From: JBBQWZ01 sp038210135
Lineage (GTDB): Bacteria; Acidobacteriota; Terriglobia; Bryobacterales; Bryobacteraceae
Direction of reading: 5' to 3'
Assembly (NCBI GenBank): GCA_038210135.1
Contig: JBBQWZ010000031.1
Span: 1 to 64,000, forward strand
DNA length: 64,000 nucleotides
How positions within the stretch are numbered: the stretch's first letter is position 1; every line of letters starts with the position of its first letter. Shown piece after piece: positions 44,123 through 53,188 of this stretch. The notes below the pieces were generated by a model. It saw nothing but the letters and a program-made list of their open reading frames with translations. It was not told the DNA's origin and searched no databases. Made by a program: the position numbers and the translations under genes.

Positions 44123-45340
44123 CTAGCCCGCCACCGCTGCCGGACGCAGCGCCCCGCGATGACACTGATTGATCGCCTTGGTTAACGCCGCCGCTACGGT
44201 ACGAACCTGCGCCTCGCTCAGCTGATTGAAAAACGGCAGGGCAATCGTCCGGTCCGCGACATGCTCCGTGATCGGGAAATCGCCGCGCCGGTATCCGAAC
44301 TGATCCTGATAAAACTTTTGCAGGTGAATCGGAGCGAAGTAGTTGTTGCAGCCGATGCCCTCACTGCGCAACGCCGCCAGAACCTGGTCGCGATCTTCCC
44401 GCCCGAACTGGTCCTCGAGGCGGATCACGTAAACGAACCAGCTCATCGTGGCGTCGCCCGAAGGACGAGGCGGCAGAATCACGCCCGGCACGCGCTCGAG
44501 ATGCTGATCGTACCGGGCGGCCGCTTGCGCCCGTTGCGCCAGGATGCTGTCGAGCCGCGAAACCTGCCCCAGGCCCAGCGCGCAGTTGATGTCGGAAAGC
44601 CGGTAGTTATAGCCCAGACGCTCATGCTGGAGCCATTCCGCGCCCTCTCCCCGGCCCTGGTTTCGCCAGCTTCTGGACAAACGCGCGATCCGTTCGTCGT
44701 TCGTCACGACCGCTCCGCCTTCTCCCGTCGTAATTTGCTTGTTCGGATAGAAAGCGAAAACACCGCTGTCGCCGAGTCCGCCCGCGCGGCGTCCGCCGAC
44801 CGTCGCACCAATTGCTTCGCACGAATCCTCAATCACCGCGAGCTTGTGTTTCGCCGCGATCGAGAGAATCCGGGGCATGTCAGCGGGATTGCCGAAAACG
44901 TGAACAGGCAGAATCCCGCGCGTCTTCGAACCAATCGCCGACGGGATGGCGCGCGCGTCCATGTTGTACGTGTTGATGTCGATATCGACAAACCGGGGCA
45001 CGGCGCGCTCGTACAACATGCAGTTCGCTGAAGCGACAAAACTGAACGGCGTCGTAATCACTTCGTCGCCGTCGCCAATGCCCGACGCTTTGACGCAAAG
45101 GTGCAATGCGCTGGTTCCGGAATTCACCGCCACCGCGAAACGCGTTCCTGCCGCTTCGGCGAGCGCTTCCTCAAAGGCGGGCAGCAGCGGACCCAGGCTC
45201 AGGCTTCGGCCGCTGAGGACATCAAGTACCGCCTGGCGTTCTTCGTCGGTGACATCGGGTGCCGAAAGCGGAATCGCGGAGGGACTGGTCGAATGGAGGG
45301 ACGTGGCGGGACGGGCCACAGCAACGCTGGACATATTCAT
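44123..45340 (-). CDS. DegT/DnrJ/EryC1 (PglE-like) PLP aminotransferase
   Basis: A 405-residue PLP enzyme of the sugar aminotransferase group. VNSGTSALHL near residue 75, EDSCEAIGA near 172 and YPNKQITTGEGG with the Schiff-base Lys201 are all present. It would place an amino group on the 4-keto sugar made by the next gene's dehydratase. Together with the PglF-, PglD- and PglC-like neighbours it fits UDP-bacillosamine synthesis. ATG 45340 is taken; MNM start residues may be trimmed by two. Confidence 0.88.
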   Translation of the reverse strand: MNMSSVAVARPATSLHSTSPSAIPLSAPDVTDEERQAVLDVLSGRSLSLGPLLPAFEEALAEAAGTRFAVAVNSGTSALHLCVKASGIGDGDEVITTPFSFVASANCMLYERAVPRFVDIDINTYNMDARAIPSAIGSKTRGILPVHVFGNPADMPRILSIAAKHKLAVIEDSCEAIGATVGGRRAGGLGDSGVFAFYPNKQITTGEGGAVVTNDERIARLSRSWRNQGRGEGAEWLQHERLGYNYRLSDINCALGLGQVSRLDSILAQRAQAAARYDQHLERVPGVILPPRPSGDATMSWFVYVIRLEDQFGREDRDQVLAALRSEGIGCNNYFAPIHLQKFYQDQFGYRRGDFPITEHVADRTIALPFFNQLSEAQVRTVAAALTKAINQCHRGALRPAAVAG

Positions 45341-45403
45341 TCCTTGGAAGCGAAGAGTTAGATTGAGAAAGCGTGGATCGAGGACAAAGAAACGCGGGAG
45401 GAT

Positions 45404-46075
45404 CTACTGGAGCCCGCTCTTTGAAACGTCGTGGACGAACGCCATCGGATTGCGATCGGCAGGTCCAAAGAATTCTTCCATCGAAGCATGACCGGCTTTT
45501 GCGATTCCCGCGGCGGTAATCACTTTCAAAAACGTCAGGGCGAGAATTTTGAGGTCGAGCCGAACGCAGCGGTGATCCACGTACCAGACGTCGAGCTCGA
45601 ACTTACGATCCCATTCAATTTCGTTGCGGCCGTTCACTTGGGCCCAACCGGTTATGCCGGGCGGAACGGTGTGGCGCCGGCGTTGTTCTTCGGAATAACG
45701 AGGCAGGTACCGGACCTCAAGTGGCCGCGGCCCAACCAGGCTCATATCGCCGGTAAGCACGGTCCACAACTGCGGCAATTCATCCAGACTGTACCGGCGA
45801 AGCGATTTGCCGAATTCCGTAAGCCGAACAATCTCAGGCAGCGGCCTGCCGTTCGCATCGCACTCGTTCGTCATCGTGCGAAATTTGACGCAATCGAAAG
45901 TCACTTCGCCGAAGCCCGGCCGCGGGTGGCGATATAGCACCGGCGCGCCCAACTTCACCCGCACTAGAATCGCCACGATCAGCATGACCGGTGCGAGCAC
46001 AATCAGCGCGATGGTCGAGATCACGACATCCATCAGGCGCTTGGTGAATCGATACATCGGCGAGGGCAGCTTCAT
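45404..46075 (-). CDS. Initiating sugar-phosphate transferase (PglC/WcaJ-short type)
   Basis: A 223-residue monotopic enzyme. The N-terminal hydrophobic re-entrant segment (DVVISTIALIVLAPVMLIV) is followed by FRTM, SLDELPQLW with the catalytic Asp-Glu, MSLVGPRPL and PPGITGWAQVNGRN. It joins a sugar-1-phosphate to undecaprenyl phosphate, starting the repeat unit. The small size without extra membrane domain matches PglC rather than WbaP. I use ATG 46075 because the ORF upstream to 46213 falls inside the acetyltransferase. Confidence 0.9.
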   Translation of the reverse strand: MKLPSPMYRFTKRLMDVVISTIALIVLAPVMLIVAILVRVKLGAPVLYRHPRPGFGEVTFDCVKFRTMTNECDANGRPLPEIVRLTEFGKSLRRYSLDELPQLWTVLTGDMSLVGPRPLEVRYLPRYSEEQRRRHTVPPGITGWAQVNGRNEIEWDRKFELDVWYVDHRCVRLDLKILALTFLKVITAAGIAKAGHASMEEFFGPADRNPMAFVHDVSKSGLQ

Positions 46076-46097
46076 ATTGACGTTCGTTGGCTCCGGC

Positions 46098-46808
46098 TTA
46101 GCGCGCAACGCTGAGAGCCTCTCCGAGATAGCGATCGCCCGGCTGGCGCTTCCGGACAATTCGCGCAGGCGTTCCATAAGCCACCACGAAATCCGGAATG
46201 CTTCGAACCACAACAGCGCCGGCTCCTATCACCGTGTGCGCGCCGATCGCCAATTCCTGAATCACCGTGGCGCCGATTCCGACGCTCGAGAATTCGCCGA
46301 TCTGCACGCCGCCGCCAATCGTAGCCGCCGGACCCAGACTGGTGAACTTCGCCATCGTCGAATCGTGATCAAGCGACGCGCGCGTATTCAGAATGCAGCC
46401 CGCGCCAATTCGCGCCGCCGGATTCACTACCGCCCCCGCCATGATCACCGTGCCCTCGCCCACCACCACATCGCGGCCGATCTCCGCCGACGGATGGATC
46501 ACGATCGCGAATCGAATCCCTGGGCATACCGCTTCGAGCTCGGCTGAAATCCGGGCCCGCGCCCAGTTATCGCCGATCGCCACGACGACTTCCAACTCCG
46601 GATATTGGCTGCGGGCCTTCCGAAGATCCTCCAACGTTCCATTGACCTGAATGCCACCGCACTCCGTGCCGGCCGGTTTATAACGATCCAACAGGCTGAC
46701 CGTTTCATAGCGACCCTGGCGCTCGACAATATCGAGTACCACCTTCGCGTGGCCGGACGCGCCAAAGACGGCGAGCGGTTTTTTGTCCGGAAAAGAAGGA
46801 AGGGTCAT
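46098..46808 (-). CDS. NeuD/PglD-family acetyltransferase (left-handed beta-helix)
   Basis: A 236-residue protein. The N-terminal Rossmann-like domain (LAVFGASGHAKVVLDIVE) and C-terminal hexapeptide beta-helix (IGAGCILNTRASLDHDSTM) are typical of PglD. The His in DHD lines up with the PglD catalytic base. It would acetylate UDP-4-amino sugar to UDP-N,N'-diacetylbacillosamine. It is 22 bp upstream of the PglC-like gene. Confidence 0.85.
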   Translation of the reverse strand: MTLPSFPDKKPLAVFGASGHAKVVLDIVERQGRYETVSLLDRYKPAGTECGGIQVNGTLEDLRKARSQYPELEVVVAIGDNWARARISAELEAVCPGIRFAIVIHPSAEIGRDVVVGEGTVIMAGAVVNPAARIGAGCILNTRASLDHDSTMAKFTSLGPAATIGGGVQIGEFSSVGIGATVIQELAIGAHTVIGAGAVVVRSIPDFVVAYGTPARIVRKRQPGDRYLGEALSVAR

Positions 46809-46819
46809 GAGGGCGGAAA

Positions 46820-48799
46820 CTATTCCACTGCAATTACGCGAACATCGTAAGCGGCGATTTTCACCGCGACCGTAACGCTCGAATTGGAAGCCACAAACGG
46901 GACAGGCCGGTCTGAAATGTACTCGCTGACTCCATGAAAATCAACCGGACGTGGAAATACAATTTCGCCCGACCATTCCGCCGCCGATTGGTTTACCAGC
47001 GTCACGATCGTCCTGCCGTTCCCTTGATTAAGGACGTACTCAACCGGCGGACCGTTGACAACCGCCGGCTGTGAGCGCAATGCCAGCGTGTCCAACAAAA
47101 CCAAAGCGCCACGCACCAGCGCGCTGCGATTCGCCGCTTGCCCGTAGAGAGCAGTGACGAAGTACACCTCGCCGTCGCCCATCTGCCGCCGCGTGATCAA
47201 TGGATCCGACGCGCCCGCGAGAGCCACCACATCCGCTCCCGCCGTTTTCGCGCCGACATAGGAAAACGATGCCTCTGTTTGGCTCGCGGCGCCATTCAGC
47301 CACCGCGAAGACGTCGCTGTCCGCGTAGATCCATCGAGTGTGACGCCCAAAAGGTCTGCTTCCGCCGCCGTCGCCTGCCCGCCGAACACAACCAGTGCGC
47401 CGCCGCTTTGCACCCACGCGGTCAGATCCGTGCGGAGCGTATTCGTCATCCGCACATCGCCCGCAAGCACAATCACTTTGTAGCGCGCGAGCACGTCCGC
47501 CGTGACATGGTCTGTGAGAATATCGAGCGTGTCGCCCCATCGCGTAAAAGGCATCGGCTCGTACGGACGCGGATCTCCACCGGCCGCAAGGTACGCGCGA
47601 AACTTGTCCGCATCCGGAACACCCGCGCTACTTGCAAACGGAGCGCCAGGAGCCAGACCATGCGACCAGTGATTCGGATACGCCGTGCGCAGGATGTTGT
47701 TCAACATGTGGTCGCCGTCGGCGTACGGGATGTCCTGATACCAGACCGCATTCTGCTGGTTGTAGGCTCCGTGTTTCGGATCGAATCCGTGGTCATGCGC
47801 AACCAGCAACGCCGTAGTCGCAACCGTTTGCCCCACGTCGCGATGGCGGCGCAGAGCAAAATCGGCGAAGTCCTTCGTCGCTTGCCCGAACGGATTCAGC
47901 TGCCCGTTCGACAAGCGATATTGCACCGCTTCGTTATGGACGACGTTCGCGCCGCTCATGTAAGAGAGGTAGTAAATGCGCCGCAGATAATCGGCTGACC
48001 AACCTCCGAGTAGGTTGCCTTTCTCGTCGTATTCGGTCGCCTTGTTGTTGCCCGTGCGCCACGCCGAAATGTCGATACCCCATTGCCGGCCGTTCTGCCG
48101 CGCGGCTCCGCGAAGAAACGCAATACCCGTCGAGAGGTCGCCGAGCTCGTCGATTCCGCGCTCGAGCATCTGCAGTTCGACGCCCATTTCATAGGCGTAA
48201 TTAGCATTCGGTGGATAGTCCGTCACCGCGGCCAATGAATAACTTCGCTGCCCTGCCGGCTGCGCGAGATACTGGCTCAGCGCCGGATCGATGTTCTGGT
48301 AATACCGCTGCAAGCGCCCGCCCGCCGCGGACCGCGTGAGCGTTCTATACGTCGGCCTTCCGGACGCTACCCAATCGCCGCCCGACTGATCCCATTCCGG
48401 CATCAGGTTCCAGTAATACGGCGCCTTCAAGCCGGACATCGCTTGGAACGCCGCGCGTTGCCGGTCGATCTCGTCGGCCGAAAGGCCCGCCGGAAGGGAG
48501 AATGCCGGCAAGCGCAACATCACGCTGGTCAAGCTTCCGGCCGCGGTTTTCATTCCCGCCTCGACCGGCGGCGTAAACGTCAACGCGTTACACATGCCGA
48601 GCGCCAGGTTCTGCGCAATCTGAGGATCGGTGTATCCCTTCGCGCCATAAAATTCGTGGAAGAACTGGAACGGCACAGGCTCGGCGGCCTGCGCGGCAAC
48701 CACGTGCGGTACACGCGTGGGTTGCAGAAGCCCGTATCCGGCGATCATGGCTAGCACAGCCAGACCCACCTTCACAAAGTGCATCCGCATACTATTCAC
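46820..48799 (-). CDS. Membrane-anchored glycosidase-like protein of the EPS operon
   Basis: A 659-residue protein with an N-terminal anchor (VGLAVLAMIAGYGLL). The middle resembles a GH-A type beta/alpha barrel (possible acid Glu in YEMGVELQMLERG near 205, second Glu in VVHNEAVQY near 299), then a GATase-like domain (YKVIVLAGDVRMTN near 445-500) and a beta-sandwich end. This is the layout of GH42-related proteins, but I do not match it to a described family. In an EPS operon such a hydrolase may trim polymer or clear misplaced chains. It overlaps the next upstream gene by an ATGA (48796-48799). Confidence 0.7.
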   Translation of the reverse strand: MNSMRMHFVKVGLAVLAMIAGYGLLQPTRVPHVVAAQAAEPVPFQFFHEFYGAKGYTDPQIAQNLALGMCNALTFTPPVEAGMKTAAGSLTSVMLRLPAFSLPAGLSADEIDRQRAAFQAMSGLKAPYYWNLMPEWDQSGGDWVASGRPTYRTLTRSAAGGRLQRYYQNIDPALSQYLAQPAGQRSYSLAAVTDYPPNANYAYEMGVELQMLERGIDELGDLSTGIAFLRGAARQNGRQWGIDISAWRTGNNKATEYDEKGNLLGGWSADYLRRIYYLSYMSGANVVHNEAVQYRLSNGQLNPFGQATKDFADFALRRHRDVGQTVATTALLVAHDHGFDPKHGAYNQQNAVWYQDIPYADGDHMLNNILRTAYPNHWSHGLAPGAPFASSAGVPDADKFRAYLAAGGDPRPYEPMPFTRWGDTLDILTDHVTADVLARYKVIVLAGDVRMTNTLRTDLTAWVQSGGALVVFGGQATAAEADLLGVTLDGSTRTATSSRWLNGAASQTEASFSYVGAKTAGADVVALAGASDPLITRRQMGDGEVYFVTALYGQAANRSALVRGALVLLDTLALRSQPAVVNGPPVEYVLNQGNGRTIVTLVNQSAAEWSGEIVFPRPVDFHGVSEYISDRPVPFVASNSSVTVAVKIAAYDVRVIAVE

Positions 48800-50031
48800 T
48801 GTAATTTGCTTTCCCCGAGCACCACCGCCGGATTCGCATTCGCGACCCGTGACCCCAGCGGAGCGTTCGCGATCAGGCTCCGGTATTCATTCATCCAGAG
48901 CCGGTCCACCCGCTCCGCCGAGAACTTCGCGCGAACATGCTCGATGGCCGCGCGGCCGAACTGACTCCGCTTTTCTGGCGTCGCAGCTAACTCGAGCAAG
49001 GCCTGCGCCAGCCGTTGCGGCTCGTTCGGAGGAACCAGCAACCCGGTAACGCCGTCGAGCACCGGATCGACGATGCCCGCCACTTTGCTCGCCACCATCG
49101 GAATGCCCATCGCCGCCGCTTCGAGCGCAACCTGCGACAGGCCCTCGCGAAACGACGGCAGTACACAAATGTCGGAGGCGGCAAAAATACCTGGAACCGC
49201 ATCCGCCGGGACGCCGCCTGGCAAATGGACTGACGGCTCACTCCGAAGCCACTCGCGCGCGCTGTGCGAAATCGGATCCGTCTCGTCCTCCTCGCCAGCC
49301 AACAGCAGATGCAGATCCGGTCGCTTGCTTACGACAACCTTCCAGGCATCGGCGAGAACAGCAATTCCCTTGTCCTTCGACAATCGGCCGATGAACGTAA
49401 CCAACAGCGCGTCTTGCGGAATGCCTAACGTCGCCCGTGCAGCGGAACGAATCGCCGGAACATCATCTGGAGGACGGAACCGGTTCAGGTCCACACCAGC
49501 GCAGGAACCATCGCCTAACGTGAACACTTTTTCGGCCTGGCAAAGCCCTAGTGAAAGGACCTCCGTGCGCACCGAGTGGCTCACGCAGTACGACCGCGTC
49601 GAGAGCCCGGCGCTCGCGCGTTCCGCGCCTTCGAGAATACGTCGAAGCACGCCCGTCCTGGTCAGCAGCGGCAAGCCGTGCACCGTGTATAACCGCACTG
49701 GAACCCCAGCAAGCTTCGCCGCGGCCATCCCCAGCAGTCCCGCTTTCGGAGTGTGCGCGTGCACCACATCGGGTCTGATTTGCCGCAACAGAGAATACAA
49801 TCGGCGCAGCGAAACCAGATCCTGTATCGGCCGCGGTGGCCGCGCCATCGCGATCCCGTGCGTCGCGATTCCGCATTCTGCGCCCAGGCGATCCAGTTCC
49901 GCGCCCGGCGACGACACCGCATGCACTTCAAATCCGGCAGCCGAAAGAGACCGCAGTTGGCGCGGGAAAAACGCAACCATCGTCTGCGGCACCGTGGTGA
50001 TCACCACGATGCGCGGCTTTCTCCCACTCAC
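48796..50031 (-). CDS. Glycosyltransferase family 4
   Basis: A 411-residue GT-B enzyme. The N-terminal domain starts RIVVITTVPQTMV; the C-terminal domain has VTFIGRLSKDKG and FREGLSQVALEAAAMG with the donor-binding Glu-x7-Glu. It adds one sugar to the lipid-linked repeat unit. Overlap with the downstream glycosidase-like gene is 4 bp, and with the upstream GT2 gene 4 bp. Confidence 0.9.
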   Translation of the reverse strand: MSGRKPRIVVITTVPQTMVAFFPRQLRSLSAAGFEVHAVSSPGAELDRLGAECGIATHGIAMARPPRPIQDLVSLRRLYSLLRQIRPDVVHAHTPKAGLLGMAAAKLAGVPVRLYTVHGLPLLTRTGVLRRILEGAERASAGLSTRSYCVSHSVRTEVLSLGLCQAEKVFTLGDGSCAGVDLNRFRPPDDVPAIRSAARATLGIPQDALLVTFIGRLSKDKGIAVLADAWKVVVSKRPDLHLLLAGEEDETDPISHSAREWLRSEPSVHLPGGVPADAVPGIFAASDICVLPSFREGLSQVALEAAAMGIPMVASKVAGIVDPVLDGVTGLLVPPNEPQRLAQALLELAATPEKRSQFGRAAIEHVRAKFSAERVDRLWMNEYRSLIANAPLGSRVANANPAVVLGESKLQ

Positions 50032-50933
50032 GCGATCGCTCCTGACGCCATCGCCCGGTGATCCGTCGGCTCGCTAGCCGCCGCCAGGCCGTCCAAAACC
50101 GCTTGCCATTCCGCGATATCCGCGCCGGTCAATTTCTCTTCGCGGAGCTTCATCATTAGATAGCGCGACGACGTCAACGCGAGTCCCGCGTCCATTGCGA
50201 CTCTCACCGCCTCAGCCGACGCCGCCCGCAAATACAGGCCAGTGCCTAATTCCTGGCGCCGCGCTCGCAGATATCGGATTCTTCCGCAACGGCTATGCCA
50301 GCGTTTCTGAAATCCGCCGCGCAGTTCGCGATAACCCAACAAAATATCCGGCAAGTTCGCGAACCGGCTGTATGGATGCGAACGATACAGAATCTCGCAA
50401 TCTTCAAAGCGGATCGCTCGGGCATCGTACAGATGCTTGCGGTACCAATCCGCGCGCCCCATCCACGTCGGATGTCCCATTCCGAAGCCGAGCGCTGGAT
50501 GCGCCACGATCGCCTCGTGATCGACCGACAGCGGCCGCTTGCCGATGGGCTGATTTTCTTCCCCGCAAATCAGCATCCGGCAGCCGAGCAAATCGACCTC
50601 CGGATTCCGCTGCATGAATTCCACCTGCCGCAGCAAGCGGTCCGGATAGCTGATGTCGTCCGAGTCCATGCGCGCGATCAGGCTCCCGCGAGCGCGTCCC
50701 AGACATTCGTTCAATCTCGATGCCAGGCCCTTCGTCTTGCCGTCTGACCAAACCACCACGCGCGAATCCGGAATCTGTCTCGCATATTCCAGGCTGCCGT
50801 CGTTCGATCCGTCGTCGCACAGGAGAAATTCGAGGTTCGTGTGCCGCTGCTCGAGAATCGAACGCACGGCCAGCGGAAAGAACCTGCCTGCGTTATAAAA
50901 CGGCAGCATCACGCTGACCAGAGGGGTTTCCAT
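50028..50933 (-). CDS. Glycosyltransferase family 2
   Basis: A 301-residue GT-A enzyme. SVMLPFYNAGRF, LLCDDGSNDGS and ARMDSDDISYPDR hold the nucleotide- and metal-binding acidic residues (DSDD). It is one of the sugar-adding enzymes of the operon. Its stop overlaps the start of the GT4 gene as ATGA. Confidence 0.9.
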   Translation of the reverse strand: METPLVSVMLPFYNAGRFFPLAVRSILEQRHTNLEFLLCDDGSNDGSLEYARQIPDSRVVVWSDGKTKGLASRLNECLGRARGSLIARMDSDDISYPDRLLRQVEFMQRNPEVDLLGCRMLICGEENQPIGKRPLSVDHEAIVAHPALGFGMGHPTWMGRADWYRKHLYDARAIRFEDCEILYRSHPYSRFANLPDILLGYRELRGGFQKRWHSRCGRIRYLRARRQELGTGLYLRAASAEAVRVAMDAGLALTSSRYLMMKLREEKLTGADIAEWQAVLDGLAAASEPTDHRAMASGAIA

Positions 50934-50942
50934 TTTTCTGTC

Positions 50943-52067
50943 CTACGCTCGCGCGTACATCTGGCCGAGTTGCGCCGTGACGCTTTCCCAGGCAAACCGG
51001 CGCGCATTCGCAACCGCTGCTTCTTCAAACTTCCGCCGCATCTCGCCGTTATCCATCAACGTGCGGAGCTGCGCGGTCAAGTGTTCGACATCGCCCGAGC
51101 GGAACAGCAGCCCGCTCGATTGGCCAATTACTTCGGGAAGCCCGCCGTTATCGCTTGAAACCACCGGCCGACCACACGCCTGCGCTTCAATCGCCACCAT
51201 CCCGAACATCTCGTTCACTCGCGTCGGCAGCACGAATACGTCGGCCATGTTGAAGATCGAAGGCAGCGCTTCCTCGGCCACAGCCCCGAGGTAAATCCCC
51301 TTCAACTCGCGCAGCCGCTCGGTGATCTCATCCGACCCTTCATGGCCAAATTGCCCGATCGGCCCGGCCACCACCAACCGCACGTTACGGCCTTCGGCGA
51401 GCAGCTTTCCGTACGCTTCCACCAGCAAGTCAGTTCCTTTTTGGCGGCACACACGACCGACGTAAAGCAACACGAATTCGTCCGTCAATCCCGTTGCTGC
51501 CCGACGCGCGGCGGCGGCCGCGGCATCAGGAAAGAACTGCTGCATGCTCACTCCGTTGTGCAGCACCTGCATGCGCTCCTCTGGAATCGACCAATACGCG
51601 GCGGATTCACGCAAGCAATAATCCGACACCGGAAGCAAGGAAGTGAAGCTGTTCAACGCGCGCTTATACCAGGGAAAGAACGGATTCTGTTTCCCGCGGC
51701 GAAAGATAAAGTAATCGAACGAAAGCAGCGTCTTCGGTTGAATCCCCGAAGCGAAGATCTTCGCAAACGCCGCCCCTTCGGCGATCGAATGAAAATGGAT
51801 CACGTCCGGCGCAACGCTGCGCACATCGCGCAAACTCTTCGCCAGAAACTCCGCCGCCCGCAGGACGCCTTTGCGATGACAAGCCAGCGCGCGAATTTCA
51901 GCGCCGCAATATTCCATCGACTTGGTTTCGTCTTCGGCGGAATAGACGATCACGCGCGAGCCCTGCTCCACCTGGCGCATCGCCAGTTCGCGAATCCGCC
52001 GCTCCATTGCGCCACCGAATTTGTAGAGAATCGGCAAATGCGGCATGCCGATATGGACAATCGTCAT
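50943..52067 (-). CDS. Glycosyltransferase family 4
   Basis: A 374-residue GT-B enzyme beginning MTIVHIGMPHLPILYKFGGAMERRI. LLYVGRVCRQKGTDLL and NEMFGMVAIEAQACG form the C-terminal donor-binding part. The start at 52067 overlaps the stop of the next upstream GT4 gene by 4 bp (ATGA); the ORF extension to 52169 lies inside that gene. It adds a sugar to the growing repeat unit. Confidence 0.9.
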   Translation of the reverse strand: MTIVHIGMPHLPILYKFGGAMERRIRELAMRQVEQGSRVIVYSAEDETKSMEYCGAEIRALACHRKGVLRAAEFLAKSLRDVRSVAPDVIHFHSIAEGAAFAKIFASGIQPKTLLSFDYFIFRRGKQNPFFPWYKRALNSFTSLLPVSDYCLRESAAYWSIPEERMQVLHNGVSMQQFFPDAAAAAARRAATGLTDEFVLLYVGRVCRQKGTDLLVEAYGKLLAEGRNVRLVVAGPIGQFGHEGSDEITERLRELKGIYLGAVAEEALPSIFNMADVFVLPTRVNEMFGMVAIEAQACGRPVVSSDNGGLPEVIGQSSGLLFRSGDVEHLTAQLRTLMDNGEMRRKFEEAAVANARRFAWESVTAQLGQMYARA

Positions 52068-53188
52068 ATGCTTTCCGCCGCCGCGGACGCGGTCGCTCCG
52101 CTTGTCGACTTCGGAACTCCCCAGCGCCTTACCGCCGCGCGCACCACAGCAGCCGGCACAACGCCCCACGCCGATCGCCTTCTCGCCGATGCGCCTTGCA
52201 CGGCGGAATACAATTCGAGGTGCCGCGCAACCATCGACTCCACCGAAAACGACTTCCGCGCGTAGCTGCTCATGCGTTCCGCTGCGCCAGAATATTCGGG
52301 GTAATGATCGAGCACGTGCGCAATGTCCGCCGCCAGTCCCTCTTGCGTCCTCTGAGAAACGAGACGGCCGAAGCCACCCGCCTGCTCGGGGATCCCGCCG
52401 ACCGCGCTCGCAACAAACGGAAGCCCGGACATCATCGCTTCCGTAATCACCGACGGAAGCGCTTCCGTCTCACTGGGCAGCACCAGAAGATCGCTCGCTT
52501 GGTACAGCGCGGACAATGCTTGGGGATCCTGCTTACCGATGAAGAACACGCGGTCCTGAAGGCCGAGTTCCGCTGCCAACTCTCGAAGCGAGTGTTCGAG
52601 GGTCGCCGTCTGATAAGCAAGCGTCAAAGTGACTGGATGCTCTAACCGCGCGATCGCGCGCAACAGAAGATCGCAGCTCTTCAAAGCGATTAGCTGGCCA
52701 ACGAAGAGCAGCCGCCAAGGCTCGCCGACTCCTCCCGCGTTCGCGCGTCGAAAGGGAAACTGCGACGGATCGATCCCGTTCGGAATGGTTGCCTGCCGCG
52801 CGCTGGCGACCGAATACTTCCGCTGCACGAATTCCGCTTCCGCCTCGCTCAAGCTGACGACAGCGTCCGCCCGCGACATCACATAGCGAGTCGCCTGGCT
52901 CCGCATCGGACTCACCCGCGTCCCCGACATGTGGCTCACGTCGTGCGCCGAGTAGACGAATGGCGTCGCACTCGCGTCGCTCGCCAACCGGACCGCGCCA
53001 TAGCTCAAGTGATGCACATGGACCACGTCGAAGCGCGAGAAATCCGCCGCGTCGTAATGGCTGAACGTAGTCACTTCGTGGCCCGCGCGCCGGAACCCGG
53101 CTTCGAGCGTCGTTTCGGGCGTACTCTTCACATAGCCCGAGCGCTTGCCGCCCGCGCCGTAAATGCCGCCGATCAAACCGATCTTCAT
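52064..53188 (-). CDS. Glycosyltransferase family 4
   Basis: A 374-residue GT-B enzyme beginning MKIGLIGGIYGAGGKRSG. LLFVGQLIALKSCD and PSETEALPSVITEAMMSG are the family elements near residues 200-300. The start overlaps the polymerase stop by 4 bp (ATGA 53185-53188), which supports ATG 53188 over the longer ORF. A short Ala/Ser-rich tail ends the protein. Confidence 0.88.
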   Translation of the reverse strand: MKIGLIGGIYGAGGKRSGYVKSTPETTLEAGFRRAGHEVTTFSHYDAADFSRFDVVHVHHLSYGAVRLASDASATPFVYSAHDVSHMSGTRVSPMRSQATRYVMSRADAVVSLSEAEAEFVQRKYSVASARQATIPNGIDPSQFPFRRANAGGVGEPWRLLFVGQLIALKSCDLLLRAIARLEHPVTLTLAYQTATLEHSLRELAAELGLQDRVFFIGKQDPQALSALYQASDLLVLPSETEALPSVITEAMMSGLPFVASAVGGIPEQAGGFGRLVSQRTQEGLAADIAHVLDHYPEYSGAAERMSSYARKSFSVESMVARHLELYSAVQGASARRRSAWGVVPAAVVRAAVRRWGVPKSTSGATASAAAESI

